Origin: JAGLOK01 sp963677605
GTDB lineage: Bacteria; Bacillota; Clostridia; Christensenellales; UMGS416
DNA length: 64,000 bases
Assembly: GCA_963677605.2 (NCBI GenBank)
Contig: CAXXDX010000006.1
Coordinates: forward strand, 1,547,400 to 1,611,399
Direction of reading: 5' to 3'
The translations under genes and the position numbers were made by a program. Each line of letters opens with the position of its first letter. Within the stretch, counting starts at the first letter, position 1. Below the pieces are notes generated by a model that saw only the letters and a list, made by a program, of their open reading frames with translations, did not search any database and was not told where the DNA came from. Shown one piece after another: positions 62,766 to 64,000 of the stretch.

Positions 62766-63868
62766 CCAAAAATGCAAAAGAGTTGGGGCTTAAGTATGTA
62801 AACAACGATGCATGCTATCCGGCAATAATCGTAATCGGCCAGCTGATGGAAGCCATCGACTCAGGAAAATATAATTTAGACAAGCTTGCTGTTATGATGT
62901 CTCAGACAGGGGGAGCATGCAGAGCTTCAAACTACCTTGCCCTTCTCAGAAAGGCGCTTGCCGACCGAGGACTGTCCCATATTCCGGCTATATCATTAAG
63001 CACGGGTCTTGAATCACACCCGGGATTTAAAATCAGCAATAAGATGCTTTTAAGCTCAATGTTTTCAATACTTTACGGCGACTTATTTAACAGACTGGTT
63101 CTGCGCTGCCGTCCTTATGAAAAAAATAAAGGTGAAGTGGATACACTGCATAAATCTTGGGAAGAAAAGGTTATAAAAAACCTCTATAAACCTTCTCTTT
63201 TACGCTTTAGAAAAGATGTCGCACAGATAATAAAAGATTTCGACGATATCCCTCTTGAAGGTCAGAGAAGACCGCGCGTGGGAGTTGTGGGAGAAATATT
63301 GGTAAAATTCCACCCGGGCGGTAACAACGAGCTGGTCGCATCCTTGGAAGAGCTGGGAGCAGAGGCTTCTGTTCCGGATTTATATGATTTCCTGCTTTAT
63401 TCGTCAAGCTCAAAAGAATATCAATATTCGCGCATGATGCCGTCAAAAATCAAAAAAGCAATGCTTAATGTTTTAATTGACTTTTTGGAGTGGCTGAGAA
63501 AGCCGATTGTCCGAGAACTTAAAAAATATGATAAGTATGATAATATAACATCCATCCGGCATATAGCCGAAGGCGCAAAACCTTTCCTTTCGCTGGGCAA
63601 CCGCGCAGGAGAAGGATGGTTTCTAACAGGAGAAATGGTGGAGCTTATAGAAAATGGTGTAGAAAACATTGTTTGCGCTCAGCCATTTGCCTGCCTGCCA
63701 AACCATATAGTAGGCAAGGGAACAGTTCGCGCGCTTCGCGATGCTTATCCGGATTCAAACATCATTCCGATTGACTACGATCCCGGCGATACTAATGTAA
63801 ACCAAATAAACAGAATTGAGCTGATGCTTTCTGTGGCTAGGGAAAAAGAGCTGTTTAAAGGAGCTTAA
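62762..63868 (+). CDS. HgdB/HgdC-like 2-hydroxyacyl-CoA dehydratase-type protein, C-terminal part of the activase
   Basis: 368 residues starting with GTG at 62762 and overlapping the upstream stop by 4 bases (GTGA). GLKYVNNDACYPAIIVIGQ opens it exactly where full-length homologues continue, and QTGGACRASNY, GRPRVGVVGEILVKFHPG and CAQPFACLPNHIVGKG follow. Cysteine patterns fit Fe-S cluster binding. It probably works as a partner chain of the preceding protein. No classic dehydratase alpha/beta genes are seen next to it. Confidence 0.9.
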   Translation: MTKNAKELGLKYVNNDACYPAIIVIGQLMEAIDSGKYNLDKLAVMMSQTGGACRASNYLALLRKALADRGLSHIPAISLSTGLESHPGFKISNKMLLSSMFSILYGDLFNRLVLRCRPYEKNKGEVDTLHKSWEEKVIKNLYKPSLLRFRKDVAQIIKDFDDIPLEGQRRPRVGVVGEILVKFHPGGNNELVASLEELGAEASVPDLYDFLLYSSSSKEYQYSRMMPSKIKKAMLNVLIDFLEWLRKPIVRELKKYDKYDNITSIRHIAEGAKPFLSLGNRAGEGWFLTGEMVELIENGVENIVCAQPFACLPNHIVGKGTVRALRDAYPDSNIIPIDYDPGDTNVNQINRIELMLSVAREKELFKGA

Positions 63869-64000
63869 ATCTTTTCGTTAAACAGGCTCGCCAAATGATA
63901 ATATTTGATTTAAGCAAGTTATTTTCTAAATTATGATTTTCTAACTACGTCAAACAAATTATACTCTAGTACAGACATCAATTTATTGCCCGATTTGCTT
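63869..64000. other. 132-base tail, no feature seen
   Basis: After the last stop no further coding frame, hairpin or RNA gene is visible up to the window edge. Confidence 0.6.

Overview
The window is AT-rich DNA from a strictly anaerobic, low-GC Bacillota (Clostridia-like). The case rests on strong GGAGG-type ribosome sites, rubrerythrin, rubredoxin and ferritin instead of respiratory oxidases, an Nqr/Rnf-type flavin ion pump, BcrAD/HgdB-type dehydratase activators and an AraM-type sn-glycerol-1-phosphate dehydrogenase. No rRNA, tRNA, CRISPR array or complete insertion sequence was seen. The species cannot be named from the sequence.

Layout. (1) About 1-15.5 kb, nearly all minus strand, looks like one end of an integrative conjugative element. 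It holds the 3'-truncated giant DNA methylase/SNF2 helicase, an overprinted TnpV ORF, an AbrB-type regulator and ParA/ParB. Between these backbone genes sits a signalling cargo: a broken diguanylate cyclase, a dCache-PAS-GGDEF-HD-GYP protein, a histidine kinase with its single-domain receiver, a receiver-GGDEF protein, a CheY-like receiver and a 58-residue protein. (2) 15.5-15.9 kb holds a 36-nt near-continuous palindrome and two 66-bp direct repeats, probably the element/chromosome junction region. (3) 15.9-20.3 kb is a six-gene Nqr/Rnf-like operon with an NqrF-type NADH module but no NqrA, RnfB or RnfC, ending in an unknown 152-residue protein. (4) 20.5-28.2 kb holds oxidative-stress and sensory genes: a ferredoxin-rubrerythrin fusion, a double rubredoxin protein, a heliorhodopsin in a two-gene unit with a RhaM-like protein, a MATE-MarR pair sharing a candidate operator with the heliorhodopsin, and ferritin. 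(5) 28-36.8 kb holds uridine kinase, AraM, DUF4173, an HTH/DUF2975 pair, HAD and MBL hydrolases, and a TrpXYZ-type ABC importer behind an attenuator-like leader. (6) 36.8-46 kb holds a DeoR-controlled 2-oxoacid (acetoin/pyruvate-type) dehydrogenase operon with a fused E1, plus an esterase. (7) 46-52.5 kb holds an ATPase, nadABC, a Gx transporter/NusG-II pair and ApbE. (8) 52.5-55.2 kb is copZ-copA. (9) 55.3-59.5 kb is metY-metA-cysK-rrf2, with a consensus promoter, a short upstream ORF and an occluding inverted repeat in the leader, and a second rrf2 copy broken by an amber codon. (10) 59.6-63.9 kb is a large BcrAD/HgdB-like activase encoded as two overlapping genes.

Links between genes. ApbE (51.4 kb) would flavinylate the Nqr/Rnf B and C subunits, whose TSAT and TGAT motifs are intact. 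MetA carries the Glu expected for acetyl-CoA use, matching O-acetylhomoserine use by MetY. The most striking single gene is the heliorhodopsin (24649-25440), which keeps the retinal lysine, the counter-ion glutamate and both conserved histidines, in a strict anaerobe with no retinal-synthesis genes nearby.
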